Origin: an uncultured Bacillaceae bacterium
Lineage (GTDB): Bacteria > Bacillota > Bacilli > Bacillales > Amphibacillaceae
Direction of reading: 5' to 3'
NCBI GenBank assembly: GCA_937925695.1
Contig: CALAMD010000126.1
Coordinates: 1-56,066, forward strand
DNA: 56,066 nt
Shown here one piece after another: positions 34,253-42,855 of the stretch. The first letter of the stretch is position 1. The number at the start of each line of letters is the position of its first letter. The translations under genes were made by a program, and so were the position numbers. Below the pieces are notes generated by a model, which was not told where the DNA came from, searched no databases, and worked only from the letters and a program-made list of their open reading frames with translations.

Positions 34253-34672
34253 ATGAGCATTAAGCGGAAATTACAGTCCCTATTCAACGTTGATGATGAC
34301 TACGAATATGAGTATGTTGAAGAAGAACCGCCAACAACACCCGAGCCAGCGAATAATCAGAATGTTGTCAGTTTAACGAGCATGAAGCAACCGACAACCA
34401 AAGTTGTTTTATGTGAACCTAAAAACTATCAAGAAGCCCAAGAAATTGCTGACAATATTGTTAATCGTCGTTCAGTTGTGATTAATTTGGAACGAGTCGA
34501 TCATCAGCAAGCTAAGAGAATAGTCGATTTTTTAAGTGGTACGGTTTATGCTTTAAATGGGGATATTCAAAAGTTAGGATCCCAAACCTTTCTTTGTACC
34601 CCTGATAACGTTGAAGTATCCGGATCTATTTCAGACTCATATACAGATGATGAATTTGAAAAAGGATGGTAA
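34253..34672 (+). CDS. sepF: cell division protein SepF
   Basis: SepF is a membrane-binding FtsZ anchor that acts beside FtsA and forms rings that shape the septum. The 139-residue protein has the N-terminal amphipathic helix (MSIKRKLQSLF), an acidic Pro-rich linker (about 13-45) and the core domain (about 48-125) with RRSVVINLERVD and RIVDFLSGTVYAL. It begins nine bases after ylmE, behind GTGAGGTG. Confidence 0.96.
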   Translation: MSIKRKLQSLFNVDDDYEYEYVEEEPPTTPEPANNQNVVSLTSMKQPTTKVVLCEPKNYQEAQEIADNIVNRRSVVINLERVDHQQAKRIVDFLSGTVYALNGDIQKLGSQTFLCTPDNVEVSGSISDSYTDDEFEKGW

Positions 34673-34678
34673 CCATAC

Positions 34679-34957
34679 ATGATGCAATCAATATTCAGTC
34701 TGTTAAATACACTATTTGTACTTTATAACTATGCTCTAATTATTTATATCCTCATGTCTTGGATTCCAGGATCAAGAGAAACGACTTTCGGTTATTTCTT
34801 AGCGAGAATATGTGAGCCATATTTAGAGCCTTTTCGCAAATTCATACCGCCCCTTGGTATGATAGATATATCACCAATCATCGCCATTGTAATTCTTAAC
34901 TTTGCGCGTATTTATGGGTTACCTGTACTAGCCAATTTATTAGCTAACTTGTTTTAG
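34679..34957 (+). CDS. ylmG: YggT-family membrane protein YlmG
   Basis: This 92-residue protein is of the YggT family, with two hydrophobic hairpins (about 8-30 and 62-90) and the conserved SWIPGSRET and EPYLEPFRKFIPPLGMIDISPI. A role in cell envelope or division has been suggested from its position; the mechanism is unknown. Two adjacent ATG codons (34679, 34682) could start it. It begins six bases after sepF. Confidence 0.9.
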   Translation: MMQSIFSLLNTLFVLYNYALIIYILMSWIPGSRETTFGYFLARICEPYLEPFRKFIPPLGMIDISPIIAIVILNFARIYGLPVLANLLANLF

Positions 34958-34969
34958 GATGATTAATAC

Positions 34970-35749
34970 ATGATGGGGATTTACCAACATTTTCGTAAAG
35001 AAGAACATCCTTTTATAGATCAAGTTCTTTCTTGGAAAGAGGATGTTGAGAGAACATATAGATATAAATTAACTGATTTTTTAGATCCTAGAGAACAGCA
35101 AATTGTTGAAGCAATTGTAGGTACGAATGACGTTGATCTCAAACTTGCTTCTTATGGTGGGCATGAACATACCGAACGAAAACGTATGATCATTGCGCCT
35201 TTTTATGAAGAAATCACTGATGAAATGTTTCAAATTTCGGTGATGGAAGCGTCGTATCCTACTAAATTTGTTTCAATTCAGCATCGTGATGTCATGGGGG
35301 CCTTTTTATCTTTAGGTATTACGCGAGATAAACTCGGTGATATTTTTGTTCCAGACGGAAAATTTCAAATCATTGTTTGTGAAGAAATTGCACCGTATGT
35401 AAAAATAAATTTAACTGAAGTAAAGAACGCTCATGTTTCTTTAAAGAAAATTTCAGCGACAGATCTACATATCAAAGAACCACAATGGCTCTCATCTGAA
35501 CAAATTGTCTCGTCATTACGCCTTGATGCTGTTGTAAAAGAAATTTATGGACTATCACGCAAACAAGCAGCAAATTATATTGAGAAAAAGTTAGTGAAGG
35601 TTAATTTTAAAGTGGTTGATCGGGTCGACTATCAATTATTTGCCGGCGATTTAATTTCTTTACGAGGTAAAGGTCGGAGCAAATTAGTGGACGTAAATGG
35701 ACAAACACGTAAAAACAAACTACGTATCACAACAGCTATTTTACAATAA
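34970..35749 (+). CDS. ylmH: S4-domain RNA-binding protein YlmH
   Basis: This 259-residue protein has an N-terminal region (about 1-170, with LDPREQQIVEAI and the central AFLSLGITRDKLGDIF) and a C-terminal S4 RNA-binding domain (about 180-245, RLDAVVKEIYGLSRKQAANYI). Homologues bind the large ribosomal subunit with peptidyl-tRNA and overlap in function with the RqcP factor of ribosome quality control. rqcH, the main gene of that pathway, is in this window at 48189. It is closed by a weak terminator at its stop. Confidence 0.93.
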   Translation: MMGIYQHFRKEEHPFIDQVLSWKEDVERTYRYKLTDFLDPREQQIVEAIVGTNDVDLKLASYGGHEHTERKRMIIAPFYEEITDEMFQISVMEASYPTKFVSIQHRDVMGAFLSLGITRDKLGDIFVPDGKFQIIVCEEIAPYVKINLTEVKNAHVSLKKISATDLHIKEPQWLSSEQIVSSLRLDAVVKEIYGLSRKQAANYIEKKLVKVNFKVVDRVDYQLFAGDLISLRGKGRSKLVDVNGQTRKNKLRITTAILQ

Positions 35750-35774
35750 ACCAAAAGGATTTTTATGGTTTTTT
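35748..35774 (+). terminator. weak terminator after ylmH
   Basis: AAACCA (35748-35753) pairs with TGGTTT (35766-35771), with some inner A-T pairing, and TTTG follows. It overlaps the ylmH stop codon. Read-through into divIVA is possible. Confidence 0.55.
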
Positions 35775-35806
35775 GTCGAAATATATCAATATGAGTTGCA
35801 ATTATT

Positions 35807-35815
35807 TGTTATAAT
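35807..35815 (+). promoter_or_regulatory. extended -10 promoter for divIVA
   Basis: TGTTATAAT (TG-N-TATAAT), about 37 bases upstream of the divIVA GTG. The -35 is weak. Confidence 0.6.
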
Positions 35816-35851
35816 AGATCACAATAATATTATCGTAAGGAGGTGGCCTTT

Positions 35852-36352
35852 GTGCCATTAACACCTTTGGATATCCATAACAAAGAGTTTACGCGAAGCT
35901 TTCGTGGTTATGATGAAGATGAGGTCAATGAGTTTTTAGATCAAATTATTAAAGATTATGAACTTGCCCTACGGGATGCAAAGGAACATAAAGAGAAGGT
36001 TAAACAATTAGAAGAAAAAATCGGCCATTTTAATAACATTGAAGATACGCTTAATAAATCTATTCTCGTTGCCCAAGAAACGGCAGAAGAGGTCAAAAGC
36101 AATGCCAAAAAAGAGGCCAAACTAATTATTAAAGAAGCTGAGAAAAATGCTGATCGTATCATTAACGAGGCATTAGACAAGTCTCGCCAAATTTATATTG
36201 AAATTGAAGAATTAAAGAAGCAAGCCCAAGTATTTCGTACGAGGTTAAAAATGCTTGTTGAAGCCCAATTAGACATGATTGGTTCTGAAGAGTGGGAAAA
36301 GCTCTTCGATGCTGAAGTTGGCGAAGATTTGGAACTTGCTAGTAACAAGTAA
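35852..36352 (+). CDS. divIVA: DivIVA, polar scaffold protein
   Basis: DivIVA is a coiled-coil protein that recognises curved membrane at septa and poles and recruits MinJ and other partners. The 166-residue protein starts MPLTPLDIHNKEF, with the membrane-binding N-terminal domain (FRGYDEDEVNEFLDQI, about 17-32) and long coiled coils (about 35-145). The GTG at 35852 follows AAGGAGGTGG and matches the family N-terminus; the GTG at 35843 is part of that ribosome binding site. Confidence 0.96.
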   Translation: MPLTPLDIHNKEFTRSFRGYDEDEVNEFLDQIIKDYELALRDAKEHKEKVKQLEEKIGHFNNIEDTLNKSILVAQETAEEVKSNAKKEAKLIIKEAEKNADRIINEALDKSRQIYIEIEELKKQAQVFRTRLKMLVEAQLDMIGSEEWEKLFDAEVGEDLELASNK

Positions 36353-36358
36353 AAGTTC

Positions 36359-36387
36359 TTGACGGAAAATGAATTTTTACATATAAT
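36359..36387 (+). promoter_or_regulatory. sigma-A promoter of ileS
   Basis: TTGACG (36359-36364), a 17-base spacer and a perfect TATAAT (36382-36387). It drives the T-box leader and ileS. Confidence 0.85.
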
Positions 36388-36414
36388 GCATAATACATAA
36401 AATTGAATAGAAAA

Positions 36415-36653
36415 AAACAATGAAAGAGAGAGTATAAAAGTAATTATCTGTATAGCGAGTCAGGAAATGGTGTAAGCCTGATCAGATATACTTTTAGAAA
36501 ATCACTCTGGAGTATCCATTTGAAATGAAAGTAGAATCGGACGGGTTATTCACGTTATGAATGCTGAGTGAATTTAAATAGTTATTATTTAAATGAATAA
36601 GGGTGGTACCGCGAGTCTTCTCGTCCCTGTTCGGGATGTTGAAGACTTTTTTA
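36415..36653 (+). promoter_or_regulatory. isoleucine T-box riboswitch
   Basis: This tRNA-sensing leader controls ileS. Stem I begins near AGAGAGT (36420s), with the distal GGAAATGGTGTAAGCC region and the return arm. The probable specifier codon is ATC (36501-36503) in AAAATCACTCTGG, consistent with tRNA-Ile. The T-box sequence AAGGGTGGTACCGCG (36599-36613) can pair with the tRNA acceptor end to form the antiterminator. The competing terminator is at 36614-36653. The whole 36353-36724 gap is thus explained. Confidence 0.95.
36614..36653 (+). terminator. T-box terminator hairpin
   Basis: AGTCTTC (36614-36620) pairs with GAAGACT (36641-36647), with an inner TCCC/GGGA stem, followed by a T-run. 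It forms when charged tRNA-Ile is plentiful. Confidence 0.92.
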
Positions 36654-36724
36654 TCAGTCCACTACAAAAGAAAACCTTCGTCTTAATTGACCATGATTTG
36701 ATTGATAAATGGGAGGATAGATTT

Positions 36725-39472
36725 ATGGATTACAAGGAAACATTATTGATCCCGAAAACTAAGTTCCCGATGCGTGGAAACTTACCAAATAAGGAACCAG
36801 AAAGAAGAAAAGTATGGGAAGAAGCAAATTTATATGAAAAAGTTCAAGAACGGACAAAAGACAGGCCATTATTTGTATTGCATGATGGACCACCATATGC
36901 CAATGGTGATCTTCACATTGGGCATGCCTTAAACAAGATTTTAAAAGATTTTATTACCCGCTATAAATCAATGTCTGGCTATCATGCCCCATATATTCCG
37001 GGGTGGGATACCCATGGTTTGCCAATTGAAACCGCGTTAATGAAAAGTAAGAAAATTGACCGAAAAGATGTCAGCGTCAGTGAATTTAGACGCATGTGTG
37101 CCGAATATGCAATGGAACAAGTCGAACGTCAACGTGAACAATTTAAAGAGTTGAATGTACGCGGTGACTGGGATAACCCTTATATTACTTTGACAAAAGA
37201 ATATGAGGCAGCCCAAATTAAAGTATTCGGTGAAATGGCGAAGAAAGGTTACATTTATAAAGGCTTAAGACCTGTTCATTGGTCACCATCTTCAGAGTCT
37301 GCTTTAGCAGAAGCGGAAATTGAATATCATGATAAACGCTCTCCGTCCATTTACGTAACTTTTGAAGTTGTTGATGGGAAAGACGTGTTAGATGGTGGCG
37401 AGAAAATTATCATCTGGACAACAACACCATGGACAATTCCGGCAAACTTAGGCATTAGCCTTCACCCTGACTTAAATTATGCGGTTGTAAAGGTTGACGG
37501 CGAAAAATATGTGATTGCCTTTGATTTAATCGAGCAAGTTGCCGAAGAGCTCGAGTGGACGAATCCTGAAGTGATTAAAAAGTTCAAAGGTCAAGAAGCA
37601 GATCGGATCGTTGCTAAGCATCCGTTTTATGATCGGGAATCATTAGTGATGGTCGGTGAACACGTCACGATTGAAGCTGGAACAGGTTGTGTTCATACTG
37701 CCCCTGGTCATGGTGAAGATGACTTTTATATTTCCCAAAAATACGGAATTGAACCATTAAGTCCAATTGATGATAAAGGCTATTTCACAGATGAAGCTCC
37801 TGGCTTTGAAGGCTTGTTTTATGATGAAGCCAACAAACATGTGACGCAAAAATTGGAAGAGGTTAATGCATTATTAAAACTAGGATTTATCACTCACTCA
37901 TATCCCCATGATTGGCGGACGAAAAAACCAACGATAACGCGAACAACTTCCCAGTGGTTTGCGTCTATTAAAGCCTTTCGTCATGAAATCCTTGAGCGAA
38001 TTAAGGATGTAAATTGGTATCCAACTTGGGGAGAAACACGCTTGTATAATATGTTCCGTGATCGTGAAGACTGGTGTATTTCACGTCAGCGTCCATGGGG
38101 TGTACCAATTCCAGTGTTTTACGCAGAAGATGGCACGCCTATCATTACTGATGAGACAATTACCCATGTTTCTAATCTATTTAGAGAACACGGTTCAAAC
38201 ATTTGGTTTGAATGGGATGCAAAGGATTTATTACCAGAAGGATTTACGTCGGAACATAGTCCAAATGGTGAATTCACGAAAGAAACAGATATTATGGATG
38301 TCTGGTTTGATTCGGGGTCTTCCCATGAAGCTGTGTTAGCACCAAGAAACCAGCGACCAGCTGATGTATATTTAGAAGGAAGCGACCAGTATCGTGGATG
38401 GTTTAACTCTTCATTAACAACATCTGTTGCCGTTACAGGTAAGGCACCATATAAAAATGTGATCAGTCATGGTATGGTCTTAGATGGATTTGGCAGAAAG
38501 ATGAGTAAATCCCTAGGAAATGTTATTGAGCCTTCTAAAGTTATTAAACAATTAGGATCAGACATTTTACGTTTTTGGGTAGCTTCTGTCGATTATCAAT
38601 CTGATGTGCGAATTTCTGACGATATCCTAAAACAAGTATCCGAATCCTATCGTAAAGTAAGAAATACATTCCGTTTCCTGTTAGGAAATTTAGCTGACTT
38701 TAATCCAGAAACAGACCGGGTTGCGATCAATGATCTTGAAGAAGTAGATCGTTACATGTTAGATCGTTTACAAAAGGTGATCGCAACTGTTCGAGAAGCC
38801 TATGACAATTATGAATTCTCAACGGTTTACCATGAAATTCATGACTTTTGTGCAGTCGATTTAAGTGCCTTTTACTTAGATTTTGCTAAAGATATTCTTT
38901 ATATTGAACCAGCTAATGATAAGCGTCGTCGAAGTATTCAAACAGTATATTATGATACCCTTGTAACGCTTGTAAAACTATTAACACCAATTATTCCACA
39001 TACGGCTGAGGAAGTTTGGGAACACATTCCATACAAGGAAGCTGATTATGTCCAGTTGACAGACATTCCTGAACCGATAACAGTATATGAAACAGAAGAA
39101 GAAAAAGAAAAATGGGATCATTTCATGGAAATCCGTGATGATGTACTAAAAGCGTTAGAGGAAGCCAGAGATGCTAAAGTGATCGGGAAATCTCTTGAGG
39201 CGAAACTTTCTATTGTTGCAAATGATGACAAGACAAAAGCAGTCCTTCAAGCGATTCCATATTTACATCAAATGTTAATAGTATCGGAAGCGAATGTTAA
39301 AGATATTGATCCAGAAGCCAAAGCGTATAAGTATGTGTCTGTTGCTGTTGAAAAACATCCAGGTGAGACGTGTGAAAGATGTTGGGTTGTTTCTGAAACC
39401 GTTGGTGAGGATGCAGAATACGAAGACCTTTGCACGCGTTGTGCCGAGATTATTAAAGAACACTATGTTTGA
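36725..39472 (+). CDS. ileS: isoleucyl-tRNA synthetase
   Basis: IleS charges tRNA-Ile. The 915-residue class I enzyme has HIGH at 64-67 (DLHIGHALNK), the CP1 editing domain (about 180-400), KMSKS at 592-596, the anticodon-binding domain and a C-terminal zinc finger with cysteines 883, 886, 903 and 906. The ATG at 36725 follows GGGAGGA; an in-frame ATG at 36593 lies inside the T-box and is not used. This is the bacterial-type enzyme by motif and length. Terminator at 39487-39518. Confidence 0.98.
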   Translation: MDYKETLLIPKTKFPMRGNLPNKEPERRKVWEEANLYEKVQERTKDRPLFVLHDGPPYANGDLHIGHALNKILKDFITRYKSMSGYHAPYIPGWDTHGLPIETALMKSKKIDRKDVSVSEFRRMCAEYAMEQVERQREQFKELNVRGDWDNPYITLTKEYEAAQIKVFGEMAKKGYIYKGLRPVHWSPSSESALAEAEIEYHDKRSPSIYVTFEVVDGKDVLDGGEKIIIWTTTPWTIPANLGISLHPDLNYAVVKVDGEKYVIAFDLIEQVAEELEWTNPEVIKKFKGQEADRIVAKHPFYDRESLVMVGEHVTIEAGTGCVHTAPGHGEDDFYISQKYGIEPLSPIDDKGYFTDEAPGFEGLFYDEANKHVTQKLEEVNALLKLGFITHSYPHDWRTKKPTITRTTSQWFASIKAFRHEILERIKDVNWYPTWGETRLYNMFRDREDWCISRQRPWGVPIPVFYAEDGTPIITDETITHVSNLFREHGSNIWFEWDAKDLLPEGFTSEHSPNGEFTKETDIMDVWFDSGSSHEAVLAPRNQRPADVYLEGSDQYRGWFNSSLTTSVAVTGKAPYKNVISHGMVLDGFGRKMSKSLGNVIEPSKVIKQLGSDILRFWVASVDYQSDVRISDDILKQVSESYRKVRNTFRFLLGNLADFNPETDRVAINDLEEVDRYMLDRLQKVIATVREAYDNYEFSTVYHEIHDFCAVDLSAFYLDFAKDILYIEPANDKRRRSIQTVYYDTLVTLVKLLTPIIPHTAEEVWEHIPYKEADYVQLTDIPEPITVYETEEEKEKWDHFMEIRDDVLKALEEARDAKVIGKSLEAKLSIVANDDKTKAVLQAIPYLHQMLIVSEANVKDIDPEAKAYKYVSVAVEKHPGETCERCWVVSETVGEDAEYEDLCTRCAEIIKEHYV

Positions 39473-39486
39473 TGAATAGTCATAAC

Positions 39487-39518
39487 AAATATCCTCCTCA
39501 AAAAGGAGGATATTTTTT
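39487..39518 (+). terminator. terminator after ileS
   Basis: AATATCCTCCT (39488-39498) pairs perfectly with AGGAGGATATT (39504-39514), with a 5-base loop and T-run. Confidence 0.95.
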
Positions 39519-39669
39519 CATCACATAAAGTGTAATGATCTTGGAAGAAAGTAGATTTTACAGATTAATTCACCAACCAAAATAGCTGAACATATATCTT
39601 ACTTACATAACGATTGATCCAAACCGAATCCTATCCGAAATGTGGCAAGAACAGAAGGGAACTGGTGTT

Positions 39670-40131
39670 ATGATTTTATATTATTTAATTGCACTCATCG
39701 TGATCAGCATTGATCAACTCACTAAGTGGCTTGTTGTTAAATATATGGAGTTAGCAGAACAAATACCAATTATTGAGGGTTTCTTTTACCTCACATCCCA
39801 TCGTAATAAAGGAGCAGCATGGGGTATTTTGCAAAATCAAATGTTGTTTTTCTATATTGTTACCGTAATTGTTGTCATTGGCGTGATTTATTATTTGCAC
39901 AAACATGCTCGGGGAGATAAGGTGTTATCAATTGCTCTTTGCCTTATCTTAGGTGGAGCAATTGGGAATTTTATCGACCGTTTATTTCGTAAAGAAGTCG
40001 TTGATTTTTTAGATTTTCACATATTTGGCTATGATTTTCCTATTTTTAATGTAGCTGATTCGTCATTAGTCATTGGTGTTGGACTTGTCTTTATTGCAAC
40101 CATTATGGAAGAAAGAAGAAAGGATTCTTAA
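39670..40131 (+). CDS. lspA: prolipoprotein signal peptidase LspA
   Basis: LspA removes signal peptides from prolipoproteins after lipid attachment. The 153-residue protein has four membrane segments, Asp14 in the first (ISIDQLTKW), and the catalytic aspartates Asp103 (GNFIDRL) and Asp130 (NVADSS). The ATG at 39670 gives the family N-terminus (MILYYLIALIVISIDQLTKW); the ATG at 39640 adds a charged stretch not seen in relatives. The rluA-type gene begins four bases later, so the two are coupled. Confidence 0.96.
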   Translation: MILYYLIALIVISIDQLTKWLVVKYMELAEQIPIIEGFFYLTSHRNKGAAWGILQNQMLFFYIVTVIVVIGVIYYLHKHARGDKVLSIALCLILGGAIGNFIDRLFRKEVVDFLDFHIFGYDFPIFNVADSSLVIGVGLVFIATIMEERRKDS

Positions 40132-40135
40132 GGGA

Positions 40136-41038
40136 ATGACTGTCAATAAACATCTCATCACGAAAGAAGAAGTAAATGAACGGATTGATAAATTATTAAC
40201 GACGATATTTACCGATGAATCACGTTCACAAATCCAGCAATGGCTCAAGGATGGTTTCATTAAGGTGAATGATCAAGTTGTTAAACAAAACTATCGTTGT
40301 CAAGAAGATGACATGATTAGTTGGCCAACCTCCCTTGAACTGCCATGGACTTTAGAACCAGAAAACATTCCCTTGTCCATTATTTATGAGGATGAAGATC
40401 TGCTCGTCATTAATAAACCGAAAGGAATGATCGTTCATCCGGCAAATAAACGACAAACTGGTACCCTTGTTCATGCTTTATTACACTATACAGAAAATTT
40501 GTCTCAACTATCAGGTGAGATGAGACCAGGGATAGTTCATCGTTTAGATAAAGATACAAGTGGACTTTTAGTTGTAGCGAAAAATAATGACATTCATGCT
40601 GGGTTAACTGAACAATTCAAACAAAATCAAATCGAACGAATGTATGAAGCAATTGTTTTTGGTGTTATGGACCATGATCAAGGGACAATCAGAGCTCCGA
40701 TTGGTCGGGATCCTCATAATCGAACACGAATGGCGGTCGTTAATGGTGGCAAACACGCAATAACCCATTTTAAAGTCCAGCAACGTTTCGAAAAGTACAC
40801 CCATGTTCGTTGTTGGTTAGAAACAGGGCGAACCCATCAGATTCGTGTCCATATGCATTACATAGGTCATCCTCTTGTTGGCGATGAGGTTTATGCTAAA
40901 GATAGATCCCATATTATTTCTGGTCAAGCATTGTTTGCTAAACGTTTGGCATTTACACATCCACGAACAAAACAGCATTTACAATTTGAAATTGATCAAC
41001 CGGACTATTTTCAAGAAATATTACAACATATTCACTAA
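40136..41038 (+). CDS. ylyB: RluA-family 23S rRNA pseudouridine synthase
   Basis: This 300-residue protein has an N-terminal S4 RNA-binding domain (about 13-75) and a pseudouridine synthase domain (about 85-290). The catalytic Asp138 is in HRLDKDTSGLLVVAK. It is closest in layout to RluD, which modifies helix 69 of 23S rRNA, but the exact sites are not fixed by sequence. The ATG at 40136 is chosen; an upstream in-frame start at 40073 lies within lspA. The lspA-ylyB-pyrR order matches B. subtilis. Confidence 0.93.
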   Translation: MTVNKHLITKEEVNERIDKLLTTIFTDESRSQIQQWLKDGFIKVNDQVVKQNYRCQEDDMISWPTSLELPWTLEPENIPLSIIYEDEDLLVINKPKGMIVHPANKRQTGTLVHALLHYTENLSQLSGEMRPGIVHRLDKDTSGLLVVAKNNDIHAGLTEQFKQNQIERMYEAIVFGVMDHDQGTIRAPIGRDPHNRTRMAVVNGGKHAITHFKVQQRFEKYTHVRCWLETGRTHQIRVHMHYIGHPLVGDEVYAKDRSHIISGQALFAKRLAFTHPRTKQHLQFEIDQPDYFQEILQHIH

Positions 41039-41044
41039 TAAACC

Positions 41045-41073
41045 TTGACAACCAACTCATAATTTGTCATAAT
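41045..41073 (+). promoter_or_regulatory. sigma-A promoter of the pyr operon
   Basis: TTGACA (41045-41050), a 17-base spacer and CATAAT (41068-41073), with the start site near 41080. Confidence 0.85.
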
Positions 41074-41092
41074 GAACTAAATTCATAAGTAA

Positions 41093-41198
41093 TCCTTTAA
41101 ACTCGTCCTGTGAGACAGAGAAGGAATCCATAGATTGTACTGTGCAATCTTTACGTATGTTGACAACCCTTTTTCTCACGGAGAGAAGGGATTTTTTT
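41093..41198 (+). promoter_or_regulatory. PyrR attenuator 1 (pyrR leader)
   Basis: The PyrR-binding anti-antiterminator hairpin is TCCTT...CTC-GTC (41093-41107), hexaloop CTGTGA (41108-41113) and GAC-A-GAG-AAGGA (41114-41125). The hexaloop fits the CNGNGA consensus. The terminator hairpin CCCTT...AAGGG with T-run is at 41167-41198. Between them AGATTG/CAATCT can form a further stem. UMP-bound PyrR would favour termination before pyrR. Confidence 0.85.
41165..41198 (+). terminator. attenuator 1 terminator
   Basis: CCCTT (41167-41171) pairs with AAGGG (41186-41190), with an inner CTC/GAG stem, followed by ATTTTTTT. Confidence 0.85.
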
Positions 41199-41229
41199 AT
41201 GCAGACTATTCAAGACAAAGGGTGGGCTT

Positions 41230-41772
41230 ATGAAGAAAAAGAATACATTAATGGATCAAACAGCTATGAATCGTGCACTGACACGAATAGCACACGAAAT
41301 ATTAGAAAGAAACAAGGGAGCTAGCGATTTGTTATTAGTGGGTATCAAAACGCGAGGTGGTCCCTTAGCGGAAAGATTACAAGCAAAAATTAAAGAAATC
41401 GATCAAATCGATGTACCGTTGGGCGAATTAGACATTACACTATATCGTGATGATCTCACCATATCAACAGAGGATCAAGATCCTGAAATTATTTCAACCG
41501 ATATTAAAGTTGATGTTAATGGAAAAACTGTCATTCTGATCGATGATGTTCTGTATACTGGCAGAACCGTTAGGGCAGCGATGGATGCCGTCATGGATCT
41601 CGGTAGACCTTCACAAATTCAATTAGGCATTTTAGTTGATCGGGGACACCGAGAATTACCAATAAGAGCTGATTATGTAGGGAAGAACATTCCAACTTCT
41701 AAAACGGAAAATATTGTTGTTAAAGTAAAAGAAGTTGATGGATTAGATGAAGTTGGCATTTATGAAAAATGA
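41230..41772 (+). CDS. pyrR: pyr operon attenuator / uracil PRTase PyrR
   Basis: PyrR is an mRNA-binding regulator that senses UMP and UTP and also has uracil phosphoribosyltransferase activity. The 180-residue protein has the PRPP-binding loop VILIDDVLYTGRT at 101-113 and the basic RNA-binding surface of the family. The ATG at 41230 follows AAAGGGTGGG. It binds the attenuators on either side of its own gene. Confidence 0.97.
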   Translation: MKKKNTLMDQTAMNRALTRIAHEILERNKGASDLLLVGIKTRGGPLAERLQAKIKEIDQIDVPLGELDITLYRDDLTISTEDQDPEIISTDIKVDVNGKTVILIDDVLYTGRTVRAAMDAVMDLGRPSQIQLGILVDRGHRELPIRADYVGKNIPTSKTENIVVKVKEVDGLDEVGIYEK

Positions 41773-41777
41773 ATATT

Positions 41778-41878
41778 GACCTTTAATTAAATCCGAGAGA
41801 TTTAAAAGGTCGCTTAAGATACGTGTTAGTGTGGGATACGTATGCCTCTTTGCGACCTTTGCAAAGAGGCATTTTTTT
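41778..41878 (+). promoter_or_regulatory. PyrR attenuator 2 (pyrR-pyrB gap)
   Basis: GACCTTT (41778-41784) with AAAGGTC (41805-41811) and an inner AAATC/GATTT stem present the PyrR-site sequence ATCCGAGAGAT, which contains a CNGNGA-type loop. The terminator at 41844-41878 follows. In B. subtilis pyrP and a third attenuator would lie here; both are absent. Confidence 0.85.
41844..41878 (+). terminator. attenuator 2 terminator
   Basis: A perfect 10-bp stem, GCCTCTTTGC (41844-41853) with GCAAAGAGGC (41861-41870), and a T-run. Confidence 0.95.
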
Positions 41879-41919
41879 ATGACATGTTTCTTAGGCGAAA
41901 CTAAGGGAGGAAAAAACTC

Positions 41920-42855
41920 ATGAAACATTTTATTTCTGTCAACCAATTATCAAACGAGGAAATATTTAACACGATTGAACTTGCTGAACAATACCGTCAT
42001 CGTAACTTCAAAGTGAATGATCAATATTTTGTTGCTAATCTGTTTTTTGAACCAAGTACGAGAACAAAAATGAGCTTTGTTGTCGCGCAAAGAAAACTAG
42101 GATTAGAAGTATTAGATTTTCACCCAGAACAATCAAGTGTCCAAAAAGGTGAATCTCTATATGATTCAGTGAAAACATTTGAAGCGATTGGTGCCCAATT
42201 ACTCGTAATTCGTCATGAAGAAGATGAATGGTTTAAGGAAATTATCGATAATGTTAATATTCCGATCATTAATGCTGGGGCAGGTAAGACAGAACATCCA
42301 ACCCAATGTATGCTTGATTTGCTTACGATATATCAAGAGTTTGGTTCCTTCCAAGGGTTAAATATTGCTATTGCCGGCGATATCAAACATAGTCGTGTAG
42401 CCCACTCAAATGCAGAGGCTTTTTCTAAATTAGGTGCCAATGTTTACTTATGTTCTGCACCAGAATACGTCGATTCAACCCTTGATTATCCCTATATTTC
42501 AATTGATGAAGCTGTTAAAAAGTGCGATGTGATCATGTTACTTAGAATTCAACATGAGCGGCATGATCAGTTTAGCAACCATGAAAATTATTTGGAAGCA
42601 TATGGCTTAACGAAAGAAAGAGAGAAGCAAATGTTAGATCATGCCATTATTCTCCATCCAGCCCCGATTAATCGTGGTGTTGAAATTGACTCTGACCTCG
42701 TTGAATGTGATCGTTCACGAATATTTAAACAGATGAGTAACGGGGTGTATATGAGAATGGCGATCATGACACAATTATTAACAAATTGGGGGATTATTCA
42801 TGAGGATACTATTGCAAAACGCAACTTGTTTCATTTCGAACGAATTGGTAGTTAA
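41920..42855 (+). CDS. pyrB: aspartate carbamoyltransferase catalytic chain
   Basis: PyrB condenses carbamoyl phosphate and aspartate, the first committed step of pyrimidine synthesis. The 311-residue protein has the carbamoyl phosphate motif FEPSTRT (Ser46-Thr49) and HPTQ in the second half of the active site. The ATG follows AAGGGAGG. Its last 56 bases overlap pyrC in another frame. No pyrI regulatory subunit is present, as in Bacillus. Confidence 0.97.
   Translation: MKHFISVNQLSNEEIFNTIELAEQYRHRNFKVNDQYFVANLFFEPSTRTKMSFVVAQRKLGLEVLDFHPEQSSVQKGESLYDSVKTFEAIGAQLLVIRHEEDEWFKEIIDNVNIPIINAGAGKTEHPTQCMLDLLTIYQEFGSFQGLNIAIAGDIKHSRVAHSNAEAFSKLGANVYLCSAPEYVDSTLDYPYISIDEAVKKCDVIMLLRIQHERHDQFSNHENYLEAYGLTKEREKQMLDHAIILHPAPINRGVEIDSDLVECDRSRIFKQMSNGVYMRMAIMTQLLTNWGIIHEDTIAKRNLFHFERIGS

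Noticed and set aside
36593..36724. N-terminal extension of IleS from an ATG at 36593
   Set aside because: It translates the T-box antiterminator and terminator. The real start at 36725 has a ribosome binding site and the family N-terminus.
41142..41324. 60-codon frame over the pyrR leader, as a possible leader peptide
   Set aside because: It spans the attenuator terminator and overlaps pyrR in another frame. PyrR systems do not use a leader peptide.
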